Assembly: GCA_025980665.1 (NCBI GenBank) | Contig: JAICXC010000007.1 | Coordinates: 1 to 64,000, forward strand | Reading direction: 5' to 3' | From: Bryobacteraceae bacterium | Lineage (GTDB): Bacteria; Acidobacteriota; Terriglobia; Bryobacterales; Bryobacteraceae | DNA: 64,000 bases | Shown: piece after piece, positions 37,505 to 47,573 of the stretch | How the letters are laid out: each line of letters opens with the position of its first letter | Numbering within the stretch: position 1 is the stretch's first letter | Notes under the pieces: model-generated | Told to the model about the DNA's origin: nothing | The model's database searches: none | Seen by the model: the letters and a program-made list of their open reading frames with translations, nothing else | Made by a program: the position numbers and the translations under genes

Positions 37505-38365
37505 TGTTACTCGGGCAGCCAGGTATTCACGGATCGCGCTATCCAGCGAGGGCATCGGTGCGATTCCCAGCGCTTCGATTCCCGCATTGCTCAACGCCGA
37601 GTACTTCGGCCGCCGCGCGGGCGTGCGAAACTCGCGCTCGTTGGTGGGCTTGAGCGGCGGATTCAGCCCCGCGGCTTCAAAAATCTTGGCCGCCCAGTCA
37701 AACCAGGAGATCGGTGTGCCACCGCCGATATGAAAAATCCCATGCGCGCTACGTTCCACCAGATCGGCGGTTCGCGCCGCCAGCGCCGGTGCGTAGGTGG
37801 GCGACGCGACGTGATCCTCCACCACGCGTATGGGAGTGCTCTGAGCTGCCAACCGCAGCATGAGTTCCACAAAATTGCCCCGTGCGGTATCCATTCCCCC
37901 GGGTCCAAAAACGCCCGAGGTGCGGATAATCAGTGGACGATCCAGATACGCCCGCGCGTACAGCTCGCCGGCGAGCTTGGACACGGCGTAGGCACCCACG
38001 GGCCGCGTCGAATCTTCTTCGCGATACGCCCGGCCGGCCTGGCCGTCGAAGACGTAATCGGTGGAGAAATGCACCAGTTGCGCATCGGTATTGCGGCAGG
38101 CGATCGCCAAATTGCGCACCGCCAGCGCGTTCACCTGGAACGCAGCCTGCGGCTCCGTCTCGGCCAAATCCACCTGGTTGTAAGCCGCCGCATTGATGAC
38201 CAGAGCAGGGTCGACATCGGCGATGGTTCGCTCTACCGCCGCAGCGTCCGTGATATCCACCAGGGAGCGGTCGAAACAGGCGACTTCGTAACCTCGTGCG
38301 GTGAACTCGGATTTCAGCTCGACGCCCAGTTGTCCACGACTGCCAAACAGCGCGACTTTCTTCAC
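37484..38365 (-). CDS. rfbD: dTDP-4-dehydrorhamnose reductase
   Basis: KVALFGSRGQLGVEL...ALVINAAAYNQVDLAE...VHFSTDYVFDGQAGRAYREEDSTRPVGAYAVSKLAGE. Confidence 0.9.
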   Translation of the reverse strand: MKKVALFGSRGQLGVELKSEFTARGYEVACFDRSLVDITDAAAVERTIADVDPALVINAAAYNQVDLAETEPQAAFQVNALAVRNLAIACRNTDAQLVHFSTDYVFDGQAGRAYREEDSTRPVGAYAVSKLAGELYARAYLDRPLIIRTSGVFGPGGMDTARGNFVELMLRLAAQSTPIRVVEDHVASPTYAPALAARTADLVERSAHGIFHIGGGTPISWFDWAAKIFEAAGLNPPLKPTNEREFRTPARRPKYSALSNAGIEALGIAPMPSLDSAIREYLAARVTAANKHK

Positions 38366-38380
38366 TCTATCGCCAGTGGC

Positions 38381-38749
38381 TCATCGCCAATTGAGCGCGG
38401 CCCACAGCAAAAGGCCGACCGCGCCGGGAAGCAGCAGCTCCGGCCAGTTCCTGCGCAGGAACCGGGCCAGGGGGCGTGCCGTCTTAGGCGCCTTCTCCTC
38501 GCCTTGGGTGGGAGCCATGGATGCCGCCAGCCGCGTGCGAAGCGCCGAAGGCAGGCCCTGCAAGGCGCGCAGGATCTCCTTGCGCCCGCGCCGGTCGGCG
38601 ATCAGGATGGTGGCGGAATTAAAGCCGTTGGTGGATTCTTCCAGCTCCTTTCGCAGGCGCTGGGGGACTTCGCTGACCGAGCGGTACACGCGAGTACGGC
38701 CGCCCTTGGCGATGAAGATGGTGGAGGTCTTTACGGTCACTCGGTGCAT
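38381..38749 (-). CDS. Hypothetical protein with C-terminal TM segment
   Basis: 122 aa ORF between rfbD and a LysR gene; C-terminal LLLPGAVGLLLWAALNW. Confidence 0.5.
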   Translation of the reverse strand: MHRVTVKTSTIFIAKGGRTRVYRSVSEVPQRLRKELEESTNGFNSATILIADRRGRKEILRALQGLPSALRTRLAASMAPTQGEEKAPKTARPLARFLRRNWPELLLPGAVGLLLWAALNWR

Positions 38750-38768
38750 CGCCGTTTCTCCGGGCTAC

Positions 38769-39734
38769 TCAATTCTCCGCCGGAATCGCCTTGGCGACCC
38801 GTTCCATTGGACCGGCTGTCTTGGCCGGTACGCGGACCATCGAGTCTACCGCGGCATTCTTCAGCGTCACTTCAATAAATCCCAGGGCAGCCTTCGAAAG
38901 AGCCTTGTCCTTCCTATAGATTAACGCAAGCTGCCGCACCATCGGGTCGGGACCCAGAGAAACCGCGGCTAATTTTCCCGAAGCAACTTCATCGCGACAG
39001 TGGGTACCGGCCAGGAAACTGATCCCCAGCCCCGCCAGGACAAAGCGCTTGATCATCTCGGTGGAGTCCAGTTCCATCGATGAGTTAATGTCATCTTCCA
39101 CCGGCTCGAGCCAAATGGAAAGTCGCCGCCGCGTCGCGCCTGTTTTGGGCATCAGCAACGGAAACCCCACCAGATCGCTGGGAAGAATCTCCTGTCTGCG
39201 GGCTAGCGGGTGGTTAGCAGGCATCAGCGCCTTAATTTCGTCGGAGTGAATTTTGACCACTTGCAGACGTTTCTCGGCCACCGGCAACTGCGTAATGCCG
39301 AAGTCTGCCTGGTTATCGAGCACCGCCTCAACGACGCGGGCGCCGTAAGACCGGTCCACCTGGATTTGGACATTGGGAAACTGCTTCTTGAATTCAGAGA
39401 ACACCAATGGGAGCACGTAGATACAGGTAGCTTCGTTGGCCGCGATGAGCAATTCCCCGCGTGGCACGCGCTCCAGCTCATTGATCAAATCCTGGGCCCG
39501 GCGGCGCAGCGCAAGGATCTGCTCGGCGAAGTCGGCGAAAATATGCCCGGCGGGCGTAATGGCGATTTTGGTCCCCAGACGCTCAAAAAGCGGAGCGTTA
39601 AGTTCTTGCTCCAACTGGCGAACTTGAGCGCTCACCGCGGGCTGCGTGCGAAAACACGATTGCGCGGCTTTGGAGAAGCTCTTCAGCCGAACGATCTCCA
39701 AAAATGTGTGGAGCTGATCGAGGTCCATGGGCAA
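38769..39734 (-). CDS. LysR-family transcriptional regulator
   Basis: MDLDQLHTFLEIVRLKSFSKAAQSCFRTQPAVSAQVRQLEQELNAPLFERLGTKIAITPAG. Confidence 0.92.
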   Translation of the reverse strand: MPMDLDQLHTFLEIVRLKSFSKAAQSCFRTQPAVSAQVRQLEQELNAPLFERLGTKIAITPAGHIFADFAEQILALRRRAQDLINELERVPRGELLIAANEATCIYVLPLVFSEFKKQFPNVQIQVDRSYGARVVEAVLDNQADFGITQLPVAEKRLQVVKIHSDEIKALMPANHPLARRQEILPSDLVGFPLLMPKTGATRRRLSIWLEPVEDDINSSMELDSTEMIKRFVLAGLGISFLAGTHCRDEVASGKLAAVSLGPDPMVRQLALIYRKDKALSKAALGFIEVTLKNAAVDSMVRVPAKTAGPMERVAKAIPAEN

Positions 39735-39785
39735 CCTCCCTTATCGGGAGTTTGATCCTGACGCTTAAAGCTATACTAACATTGC

Positions 39786-40928
39786 ATGCGCGCCGCGCTG
39801 GGTCAGAGCAGTTTACGGTACCCTAAATCGGCCGGATGGATAGCCATGGCTCTAGTGTTTGCGCAGCAAACCCTTGCTGCTCAGGGTGTTGCGAACGTAT
39901 TGCTGGTGGTGAACGATGCTTCGCGGTTGTCGCGCGACATTGGCCAATATTACGCGAGCCGGCGGGGCGTGCCGTCCAAGAATATTTGCCACATCCGGAC
40001 TTCCGAGACGGAAGAAATCCAGCGGTCAGAATACGACCGGGAAATCGCCGGGCCGATTGGAGCTTGCCTTAGGCGGAATCAGCTCACCGAGCAGGTTCTT
40101 TATATTGTGACGACGGGCGGTGTTCCGCTCAAGATTCCGGGGAGCGGGGAGATGACGGGGGATTACGCCGCTGTAGACAGCGAGCTTACGCTCTTGTACA
40201 CCGATTTGAAACAGGGGAAAGGGCATGCTATCGCGGGCCCGTTTCCCAACCCATTTTTTGAACAACGCCAGGCGAAATTCGCCCATCCGCAATTTCCTAT
40301 ATACCTGGTGACGCGCCTGGCCGCCTACGATCTGGAGGGGGTCAAGGGGATCATTGATCGCAGCCTGCACGCCGTCAATCGGGGGAAATTCGTGATCGAC
40401 ACGGAATCGCCTGACGCGAAGGAGGGTGATACATGGCTGCGTGAAGCCGTTAATCTCCTACCCAAGGATCGGGTGGTCTTCGACAATTCGTATAAGGTCA
40501 TCTATGACCAAACGGACGTAATCGCCTACGCCGGCTGGGGCTCGAATGATCACCAGCGTCATCGCCGGTTCTTGGGATTCCAGTGGCTTCCCGGAGCGAT
40601 TGCTACCGAGTTTGTCTCCACCAACGCCCGGACATTCAAAAAACCTCCGGATAGCTGGAGCATCAGCGACTGGTCGCAGAAGCAACTTTGGTTCGCCGGA
40701 AGCCCGCAAAGCCTCACCGCGGACTATTTGCTCGAAGGCGCTACCGCAGCCACCGGTCACGTGGATGAACCGTACCTGGGCTTTACTGCACATCCCGAAT
40801 ATCTACTGCCGGCGTACTATTCCGGCCGCAATCTTGCGGAAAGTTACTACCTTTCGATCCGTGCCCTGAGCTGGCAAAACATTGTGATCGGAGATCCGCT
40901 ATGCTCGCTCGGTCCGCCGGGACGTTGA
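39786..40928 (+). CDS. TIGR03790-like protein
   Basis: VANVLLVVNDASRLSRDIGQYYASRRGVPSKNICHIRTSETEEIQRSEYDREI...YIVTTGGVPLKI. Confidence 0.8.
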   Translation: MRAALGQSSLRYPKSAGWIAMALVFAQQTLAAQGVANVLLVVNDASRLSRDIGQYYASRRGVPSKNICHIRTSETEEIQRSEYDREIAGPIGACLRRNQLTEQVLYIVTTGGVPLKIPGSGEMTGDYAAVDSELTLLYTDLKQGKGHAIAGPFPNPFFEQRQAKFAHPQFPIYLVTRLAAYDLEGVKGIIDRSLHAVNRGKFVIDTESPDAKEGDTWLREAVNLLPKDRVVFDNSYKVIYDQTDVIAYAGWGSNDHQRHRRFLGFQWLPGAIATEFVSTNARTFKKPPDSWSISDWSQKQLWFAGSPQSLTADYLLEGATAATGHVDEPYLGFTAHPEYLLPAYYSGRNLAESYYLSIRALSWQNIVIGDPLCSLGPPGR

Positions 40929-40938
40929 AGGAGAGTTC

Positions 40939-41931
40939 CTGAGCTCCTTCAAACCCCGAAGTTTTGAACCCCTGTTTCGGAATCCGCATCTGGCCACCAT
41001 CGCGGGGAACTTCTGGCGTCGCCCCGATAGCGAGTTGCAATGGCCGGTCGAATCCGTGGTCTATCAGACTGAGCCCGACGTTCGCGTGCTGATCCATTCG
41101 CAGCGCCCCACTGGAACGCCTAAAGGGGAGTTGATCCTGGTGCACGGTCTGGAGGGGTCGAGCGCCTCGGGCTATGCCCGCAGCATGGTCCATGCCGCTC
41201 TCCAGCGCGGCTGGGCGACCCACCGCTTCAACATGCGTGGGTGCGGGGGCGCGGACGAATTGGCGCTCAGCGGGTACCACGCCGGCCAGACTAGCGACCT
41301 GCTGGCATTCCTGCGTGAGCGCCGCCGGGCCAGTTCTTTGCCGCTATTCGTGATCGGATTTTCGCTGGGTGGCAACGTGACCCTCAAACTGGCGGGGGAA
41401 CTGGGCGACGGCGCGAGAGAATCGCTGACGGGCGTGTGCGCCGTTTCTACGCCCATCGACTTAGCGGCCTCCGTCGCGGCCCTGGGACGACGCCAGAATT
41501 TCATTTACCAGGGACGCTTCCTGGATCGGCTGAAAGACCGCATCCGGCGTAAGAATCGCCAAGCCCCGGACGTCTATACTTTGGAACACTTGCCGAAGAT
41601 TAAGAGCATCCAGGATTTCGACGACCATTACACGGCGCGTCTCTTCGGTTTTGGTACCGCGGCCAATTATTTCCGCACCCAATCGTCGAACCAGTTCCTG
41701 GAGCGAATTCGCGTACCGACACTGCTGGTCCAATCCAAGGACGATCCCCTCGTCCCTTTCGCGATTTTTGACCATCCGGCGATCGGTGCCAACCCTTACT
41801 TAACCCTGCTGGCGGTGGAGCATGGCGGCCATTTAGGATTTCTGGCGCGCGGAAAACCCCGATTCTGGCTGGACCAGACGGTTTTGGATTGGGCGGAAGG
41901 GAACTTACCTCTGCCGAACGACGTATCCTAG
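40939..41931 (+). CDS. YheT-like alpha/beta hydrolase, probable CTG start
   Basis: SFEPLFRNPHLATIAGNFWRRP...LVHGLEGSSASGYARSM...FNMRGCGGADEL...VIGFSLGGNVTLKLAGE; AAGGAG 5 nt upstream of CTG at 40939. Confidence 0.75.
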   Translation: MSSFKPRSFEPLFRNPHLATIAGNFWRRPDSELQWPVESVVYQTEPDVRVLIHSQRPTGTPKGELILVHGLEGSSASGYARSMVHAALQRGWATHRFNMRGCGGADELALSGYHAGQTSDLLAFLRERRRASSLPLFVIGFSLGGNVTLKLAGELGDGARESLTGVCAVSTPIDLAASVAALGRRQNFIYQGRFLDRLKDRIRRKNRQAPDVYTLEHLPKIKSIQDFDDHYTARLFGFGTAANYFRTQSSNQFLERIRVPTLLVQSKDDPLVPFAIFDHPAIGANPYLTLLAVEHGGHLGFLARGKPRFWLDQTVLDWAEGNLPLPNDVS

Positions 41932-41940
41932 AATTACACC

Positions 41941-43182
41941 GTGAAATCTAATGCTTCCTTCTTCGAGGCGGCTCGGGTTGCGCTGGATTCGCTGCGCGGC
42001 AGTAAGCTGCGCAGTTTCCTGACGTTATTGGGGATTATTCTATCCACGACCACCCTGATTTCGGTCATGTCGGTGATCCATGGAATGGACGTCGTAGTGG
42101 CGACCAGCGCCTCGACCATGGGAACCGAAGGGTTTAGGGTCCTGCGCTTTGCCTTCATCAATAACTGGGATCCCAAGAAGTTCCTCGAGTACCAGCGCAA
42201 GAATCCCGAACTTTCCCTCGAAGAATACGACTTCCTGAAAAGCCGGGCCACTTTGGTGAAAGAGATGAGCCCGTCCTCCCAGCGCAGCGTCAAGGTGACG
42301 TTTGAAGGAGATTTGGACGATGGAGTCGCCCTGATATCCTTCAACTCGACGGGCGCCACGCTAAGCAATACCGAGATCGAAACGGGCCGTATGTTTACGG
42401 AGACCGAAGACAATCGCCACATGGACGTTGTGGTGCTGGGCGCCGATCTTAAAAACCGATTCTTCCCGAATGTGGATCCCATCGGAAAAAGTGTCCAGGT
42501 GGATGGCCGGCCCTTTCAAGTGGTTGGAGTGGCCAAGTCCAAAGGGAGCGTATTCGGACAGTCTCAGGATAATTTCATATCCATTCCCATCCAGACTCAT
42601 GTGAAGATCTACGGAGCCAGGAGCGGTCTGCAATACAATTTCTCCGCCATAAGCAAGGACCGGATGGCGGAAGCGGAAGACGAGATTCGCGTGCTGTTGC
42701 GCGCTTCCCGGCATTTGCGTCCGGACCAGGACGATACGTTCATGATCATTTCCTCGGACACGCTGATCGCGGCATGGAACAGTTTGACGGGCGCTATTGC
42801 CGCCGCCGCCATCGGCATTGTTAGCGTGTTCATGGTGGTGGGCGGCGTGGTGATCATGAATATCATGCTGGCGGTGGTGAGCGAGCGCACGCGCGAGATC
42901 GGCGTCCGCAAGAGCGTTGGCGCCCGCCGCCAGGACATCCTGAATCAGTTTCTGGTGGAATCATCCACGCTATCGGGAATCGGTGGATTGATCGGCGTGA
43001 CGATTTCCTGGCTGATCGCACTGATCGTCCGTAGCACCACGCTGGTTCCCATGGAGACTCCGCTCAACGGCGTGATCATTGGCGTGACTTTGTCGGTAGT
43101 CGTGGGGCTGTTCTTCGGAATTTATCCGGCGCGCCGGGCGTCCCGGCTCGACCCGATTGTGGCCTTGCGCTCAGAAAGCTAA
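41941..43182 (+). CDS. MacB-like ABC transporter permease (no ATPase domain)
   Basis: ALDSLRGSKLRSFLTLLGIILSTTTLISVMSVIHGMD...NIMLAVVSERTREIGVRKSVGARRQDI...YPARRASRLDPIVALRSE. Confidence 0.88.
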   Translation: MKSNASFFEAARVALDSLRGSKLRSFLTLLGIILSTTTLISVMSVIHGMDVVVATSASTMGTEGFRVLRFAFINNWDPKKFLEYQRKNPELSLEEYDFLKSRATLVKEMSPSSQRSVKVTFEGDLDDGVALISFNSTGATLSNTEIETGRMFTETEDNRHMDVVVLGADLKNRFFPNVDPIGKSVQVDGRPFQVVGVAKSKGSVFGQSQDNFISIPIQTHVKIYGARSGLQYNFSAISKDRMAEAEDEIRVLLRASRHLRPDQDDTFMIISSDTLIAAWNSLTGAIAAAAIGIVSVFMVVGGVVIMNIMLAVVSERTREIGVRKSVGARRQDILNQFLVESSTLSGIGGLIGVTISWLIALIVRSTTLVPMETPLNGVIIGVTLSVVVGLFFGIYPARRASRLDPIVALRSES

Positions 43183-43194
43183 CCTCGCTGTCTC

Positions 43195-44424
43195 ATGAAT
43201 CTGCTGATATCGGTGATCGGGTTGGCGCTCGCGACACTCCGCGAAAATAAGGTGCGCTCGTTCCTGACGCTCTTGGGCGTGATGATCGGCACAGGCACCA
43301 TCATCGGCGTAGGATCCATCCTGACTGGCCTGGACGGCGCCGTGACCGGGGCGATACGGAGCTTGGGGACCAACACGGCGATCGTCATGAAGATCGGGCC
43401 GAGTTTCGGCGGTGGACGTACACCGGAGCAGCGCATGCGCCGTCCGCTGACCTATGACAACGTCCTGGCCATCGAGGAGCGATGCCCGTCGGTAGAACAC
43501 GTCAGCCCCATTCTGCAGCCGCCTAATGGCATCTTTCGAGCGCGTTACAAGAGTAACGACGCGTTCCAGCTCCAGATGTTCGGTACGTCCGAGTATTACG
43601 CTACCGCTGGCCAGGCCGACATGAACACGGGACGATTTTTCACCGATTCAGAAGACCGCCATCGCATGTCCGTGACGGTGATCGGCCAGGACATTTACAA
43701 ACAGCTTTTCGGCAAGGAAGACGCAATCGGAAAAATTATTCTGGTGGCCGGCCACGAGCTGCAAGTGATCGGCGTGATGAATCCGCCCGCGACCGCTTTG
43801 CCGGGCCAGAACGATACTCGCGTCATCATCCCATACTTTACCATGCGTAAGCTGTTCCCCACTGCTCAAGAGCACCAGCTTATGGTGCAGGCTAAGGACG
43901 GGAAACTCGCTACAGCGATCGACGAGATGCGCTCCGTGCTCCGGCAGGAACGCCGCGTTCCATTAAACAAGCCGGATAGCTTCGATATCTCGACTGCGGA
44001 TCAGCTAGTGGATCAGTTCCGTTCCGTTACATCGGTGGTGGCCCTTGTGATGGTGGTGCTCAGCTCCATCGGACTGCTAGTGGGTGGCATCGGGGTGATG
44101 AATATCATGCTGGTTTCCGTTACCGAGCGCACCCGGGAAATCGGAGTGCGCAAGGCTATTGGCGCGCGCCGGGGCGACATCATCATTCAATTCCTGACTG
44201 AGGCCGTGGTGCTCACAGGACTGGGCGGCATGATCGGTATGATCTTCGGCTGGTCGGTTTCGATGGTCACGCGCTTCTTTCTGCCGAATTTGCCGACGCT
44301 GGTACCGCTGTGGGCCGTGGTGCTAGGAATCGTGGTCAGCGTGGGAATCGGCGTATTCTTCGGCATCTGGCCGGCCAGCAAGGCCGCGCGGTTGGATCCA
44401 GTAGAAGCCCTGCGGTACGAGTAG
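43195..44424 (+). CDS. MacB-like ABC transporter permease (no ATPase domain)
   Basis: ALATLRENKVRSFLTLLGVMIGTGTIIGVGSILTGLD...NIMLVSVTERTREIGVRKAIGARRGDI...WPASKAARLDPVEALRYE. Confidence 0.88.
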   Translation: MNLLISVIGLALATLRENKVRSFLTLLGVMIGTGTIIGVGSILTGLDGAVTGAIRSLGTNTAIVMKIGPSFGGGRTPEQRMRRPLTYDNVLAIEERCPSVEHVSPILQPPNGIFRARYKSNDAFQLQMFGTSEYYATAGQADMNTGRFFTDSEDRHRMSVTVIGQDIYKQLFGKEDAIGKIILVAGHELQVIGVMNPPATALPGQNDTRVIIPYFTMRKLFPTAQEHQLMVQAKDGKLATAIDEMRSVLRQERRVPLNKPDSFDISTADQLVDQFRSVTSVVALVMVVLSSIGLLVGGIGVMNIMLVSVTERTREIGVRKAIGARRGDIIIQFLTEAVVLTGLGGMIGMIFGWSVSMVTRFFLPNLPTLVPLWAVVLGIVVSVGIGVFFGIWPASKAARLDPVEALRYE

Positions 44425-44500
44425 CCTCCGGTTATCTAAATAACTCTCCTATTGCATTCCCATACGAGCAGTGATATGCTTCCGCTGGGAATCCCATAGG

Positions 44501-44845
44501 ATGCCAGAAAAAAGCGACGTTTGGCAGGGCACGCTGGCCCTGATGGTTTTGAAGACGCTAAACGCGCTCGGCCCGCTGCACGGATACGGCATCGCGCGGC
44601 GAATCGAACAGACCAGCCAAAACCTGCTTTCCATCAATCACGGCACGCTTTATCCCGTTCTGTTGAAGCTGGAACAGGAGGGCTCGATCGATTCGGAATG
44701 GGGCATCTCCGATAACAACCGCAAGGCCAAATTTTATCGGATCACCAAATCGGGCAAGAAAGAATTGACCGCCGCCGAGCGCGAGTGGCAGCGGGCCAGC
44801 GACATCATGGCGCGCTTCTCAGCCCTGCAAGGAGAGTCGTCATGA
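44501..44845 (+). CDS. PadR-family transcriptional regulator
   Basis: WQGTLALMVLKTLNALGPLHGYGIARRIEQTSQNLLSINHGTLYPVLLKLEQEGSIDSEWG. Confidence 0.92.
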   Translation: MPEKSDVWQGTLALMVLKTLNALGPLHGYGIARRIEQTSQNLLSINHGTLYPVLLKLEQEGSIDSEWGISDNNRKAKFYRITKSGKKELTAAEREWQRASDIMARFSALQGESS

Positions 44846-47514
44846 AATCGCTGCGCCGCGGCTGGAAGCGTCTACTGGGGTCTTTTTCGCGCGAGAAGTC
44901 CAACATGTCGGAGGAGTTGCAATCGCATATCGAGATGCAGACAGAGGATAACGTCCGCGCGGGTATGCTTCCCGAGGAAGCCCGCCGTCAAGCGAGGCTA
45001 AAATTTGGCGGACTTGATTCCATGAAGGAGTATTATCGCGATCAGCGCGGCCTCCCGTGGCTCGAAACTACCTTCGCCGATCTCCGTTATGCCGTGAGAT
45101 CGTTGCGCAAGAGTCCCGCGTTCATGATAGTTGCCGTGCTCACGTTGGCCATCGGCATAGGCGCAACTACGGCGGTGTTCAGCGTCGTCGATGGAGTCCT
45201 CATCAAGGCCCTTCCGTATCCCGATCCGGATGCATTGGTCGGCGTCTGGCATTCGGCGGTGATACAGGGTGAGACGTTCCGTAACGCCAATCAATCCGCT
45301 TCGATGTACGTGACCTACCTGGACAATAACCGCACTTTTCAGGAATTCGGTGTGTGGAATAACGGCGCGTCCAGCGTAACGGGCATCGGCGAGCCGGAGC
45401 AGGTGCGGACGTTCCGTGTGACGTATGGAGTTCTTCGAGCGTTCGGTGTTCAGCCGGCAACTGGACGCTGGTTCTCTGAAGCCGACGATTCGCCGGGCAC
45501 GCCGGAAACCGTCATCCTCATGTATGGATATTGGCAGCGGCGATTCGGCGGCGATTCGCAGATCTTAGGGCGAACTGTGACGGTCGACTCGCGCCCGCGT
45601 CCGGTTATCGGGGTCATGCCGGAAACGTTCCAATTGAACGGCAATCCCGAGATCATTCTGCCGCTGCGGTTCGACCGCGGGCAGCTGCCGCCGACCTTCG
45701 CATATGCAGGCGTAGCAAGGCTGAAGCCAAACGTGACCATCGCTCAAGCGAACGCTGACCTGGAACGGATGATCCCTATCTGGGCCGAGCAGTTCAAAAT
45801 GCAGCGCTTTGCCAGTCTCGGCCTTCGCGCCGCCATCCGCCCGCTTAAGGAAGACGTAGTCGGCGATATCGCAAATGTCCTGTGGGTGCTGATGGGGACT
45901 ATCGGAATCGTCCTTTTGATCGCATGCGCGAACGTTGCGAATCTGATGCTGGTTCGGGCGGACGGGCGCCAGCAGGAACTGGCGATTCGGACAGCACTTG
46001 GGGCGGGCCGGGGCCGGATTGCTCGTGAACTCCTGGCCGGGAGCCTCTTTTTAGGCGCGCTGGGAGGCTTGGGCGGACTGGCGCTGGCACACGCCGGATT
46101 ACGTGTCTTAGTAGCGATCGGTCCAGCCAATCTCCCGCGGCTCTCCGAAATCACGATCGACGCGCGGGTGTTGGCGTTTGCCATCACGATCTCTCTGGCG
46201 TCCGGCCTATTTTTCGGAGTGATCACGGTGATTAAGTTCGCGAGACCGCGAATCGCAACCGTGCTTCGTGGCGGCGAGCGGACCGCCAGCCAGAGCCGGG
46301 ACCGGCATCGATCGCAAAGCACGCTGGTAGTGGTGCAAGTGGCTCTCGCGCTGGTACTGCTGGTCGGATCGGGATTGATGATCCGGAGCTTCAAAGCGCT
46401 GCGAAGTGTTCACCCCGGCTTCTCGCAACCGGAGCGCGTCCAAACGTTGCGCCTCGCCATTCCGCCGGCCCAGGTGGCGGACGCGGAGGCTGTTACCAGG
46501 ATGCAAAAAGCGATTCTCGATAAGCTTGCTGCCATCCCGGGAGTAGCATCCGATGGGTTGATCGATGGACTCCCTATGGATCTGGGCACGCAATCCAGCA
46601 GCCCGGTGTCGGTCGAAGGTCAGTTGGACGATGGTCGCCTTCCGGCGGTTCGGCGCGTCAAGTTTGTTTCCCCCGGGCTGTTTCAGACTCTTGGGATACC
46701 GCTGATCGCAGGGCGCGATTTCACCTGGAACGAGATCTATGTCAAAAGCGAAGTCGCTCTGGTTTCAGACAACTTTGCAAAACAGAACTGGGGCGATGCA
46801 CGCGCAGCCCTCGGCAAACGGATTCGCGAAGGAACCGGCGGGCCCTGGCGCGAAGTGATCGGAGTCGCCGGGAACGTCTACGACAATGGCGCCAACCAGC
46901 CTCCCGCGTTCATCGTGTATTGGCCCGCACGGGTCCAGTCCGCAAGCATGGGTGTGCCGGGATACGCGCCGCGCTCGGTGGCGTTTGCGATTCGGAGCGA
47001 CCGCACCGGAACGGAAAGTTTCCTGAAGCAGATTCAGGAAGCCGTGTGGTCTGTGAATTCGAACCTTCCTGTCGCGCAAGTGCAGACGCTGAACGACGTT
47101 TACGAACAATCCATGCGGCAGACCTCGTTCACTCTCATAATGCTCGCCATAGCGGGGGCGGTGGCGCTCACGCTGGGGATCATCGGAATCTATGGGGTTC
47201 TTTCGTATGCGGTGTCCAGGCGGGAACGCGAGATCGGCATTCGACTCGCTCTGGGGGCCAGGCAGCGAGAGGTGGAGGCGATGTTCGTCAAGCGTGGACT
47301 GATGCTCGCGTCGGTTGGGGTGGGAATTGGGCTGGTGGCTGCGGCGGGCATTACGCGACTGCTGTCGTCGCTACTGTTCGGGATCGGTCCACTCGATCCG
47401 ATTACTTATGCGGCCGTACCTCTGGTTCTGGTGATTGCAGCAGCGGCTGCCAGTTATCTGCCCGCGCGACGGGCGGTGCGAGTCGATCCGGCGATAACCC
47501 TGCGCCATGAATAA
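44842..47514 (+). CDS. ADOP-type (acidobacterial duplicated orphan permease) ABC permease
   Basis: Two FtsX-like halves, N-terminal EELQSHIEMQTEDNVRAGMLPEEARRQARLKFGG, adjacent to PadR. Start taken as ATG at 44842. Confidence 0.85.
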   Translation: MKSLRRGWKRLLGSFSREKSNMSEELQSHIEMQTEDNVRAGMLPEEARRQARLKFGGLDSMKEYYRDQRGLPWLETTFADLRYAVRSLRKSPAFMIVAVLTLAIGIGATTAVFSVVDGVLIKALPYPDPDALVGVWHSAVIQGETFRNANQSASMYVTYLDNNRTFQEFGVWNNGASSVTGIGEPEQVRTFRVTYGVLRAFGVQPATGRWFSEADDSPGTPETVILMYGYWQRRFGGDSQILGRTVTVDSRPRPVIGVMPETFQLNGNPEIILPLRFDRGQLPPTFAYAGVARLKPNVTIAQANADLERMIPIWAEQFKMQRFASLGLRAAIRPLKEDVVGDIANVLWVLMGTIGIVLLIACANVANLMLVRADGRQQELAIRTALGAGRGRIARELLAGSLFLGALGGLGGLALAHAGLRVLVAIGPANLPRLSEITIDARVLAFAITISLASGLFFGVITVIKFARPRIATVLRGGERTASQSRDRHRSQSTLVVVQVALALVLLVGSGLMIRSFKALRSVHPGFSQPERVQTLRLAIPPAQVADAEAVTRMQKAILDKLAAIPGVASDGLIDGLPMDLGTQSSSPVSVEGQLDDGRLPAVRRVKFVSPGLFQTLGIPLIAGRDFTWNEIYVKSEVALVSDNFAKQNWGDARAALGKRIREGTGGPWREVIGVAGNVYDNGANQPPAFIVYWPARVQSASMGVPGYAPRSVAFAIRSDRTGTESFLKQIQEAVWSVNSNLPVAQVQTLNDVYEQSMRQTSFTLIMLAIAGAVALTLGIIGIYGVLSYAVSRREREIGIRLALGARQREVEAMFVKRGLMLASVGVGIGLVAAAGITRLLSSLLFGIGPLDPITYAAVPLVLVIAAAAASYLPARRAVRVDPAITLRHE

Positions 47515-47573
47515 AACCGTGAATCGCAGGTGGAATTGCCTCCTGGGTGCATTAATGGGCCGTCAGCGATAAC

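Noticed and set aside
37490-38878. 462-aa plus ORF opposite rfbD and the LysR end
   Set aside because: Spans several unrelated minus genes; composition typical of an antisense frame.
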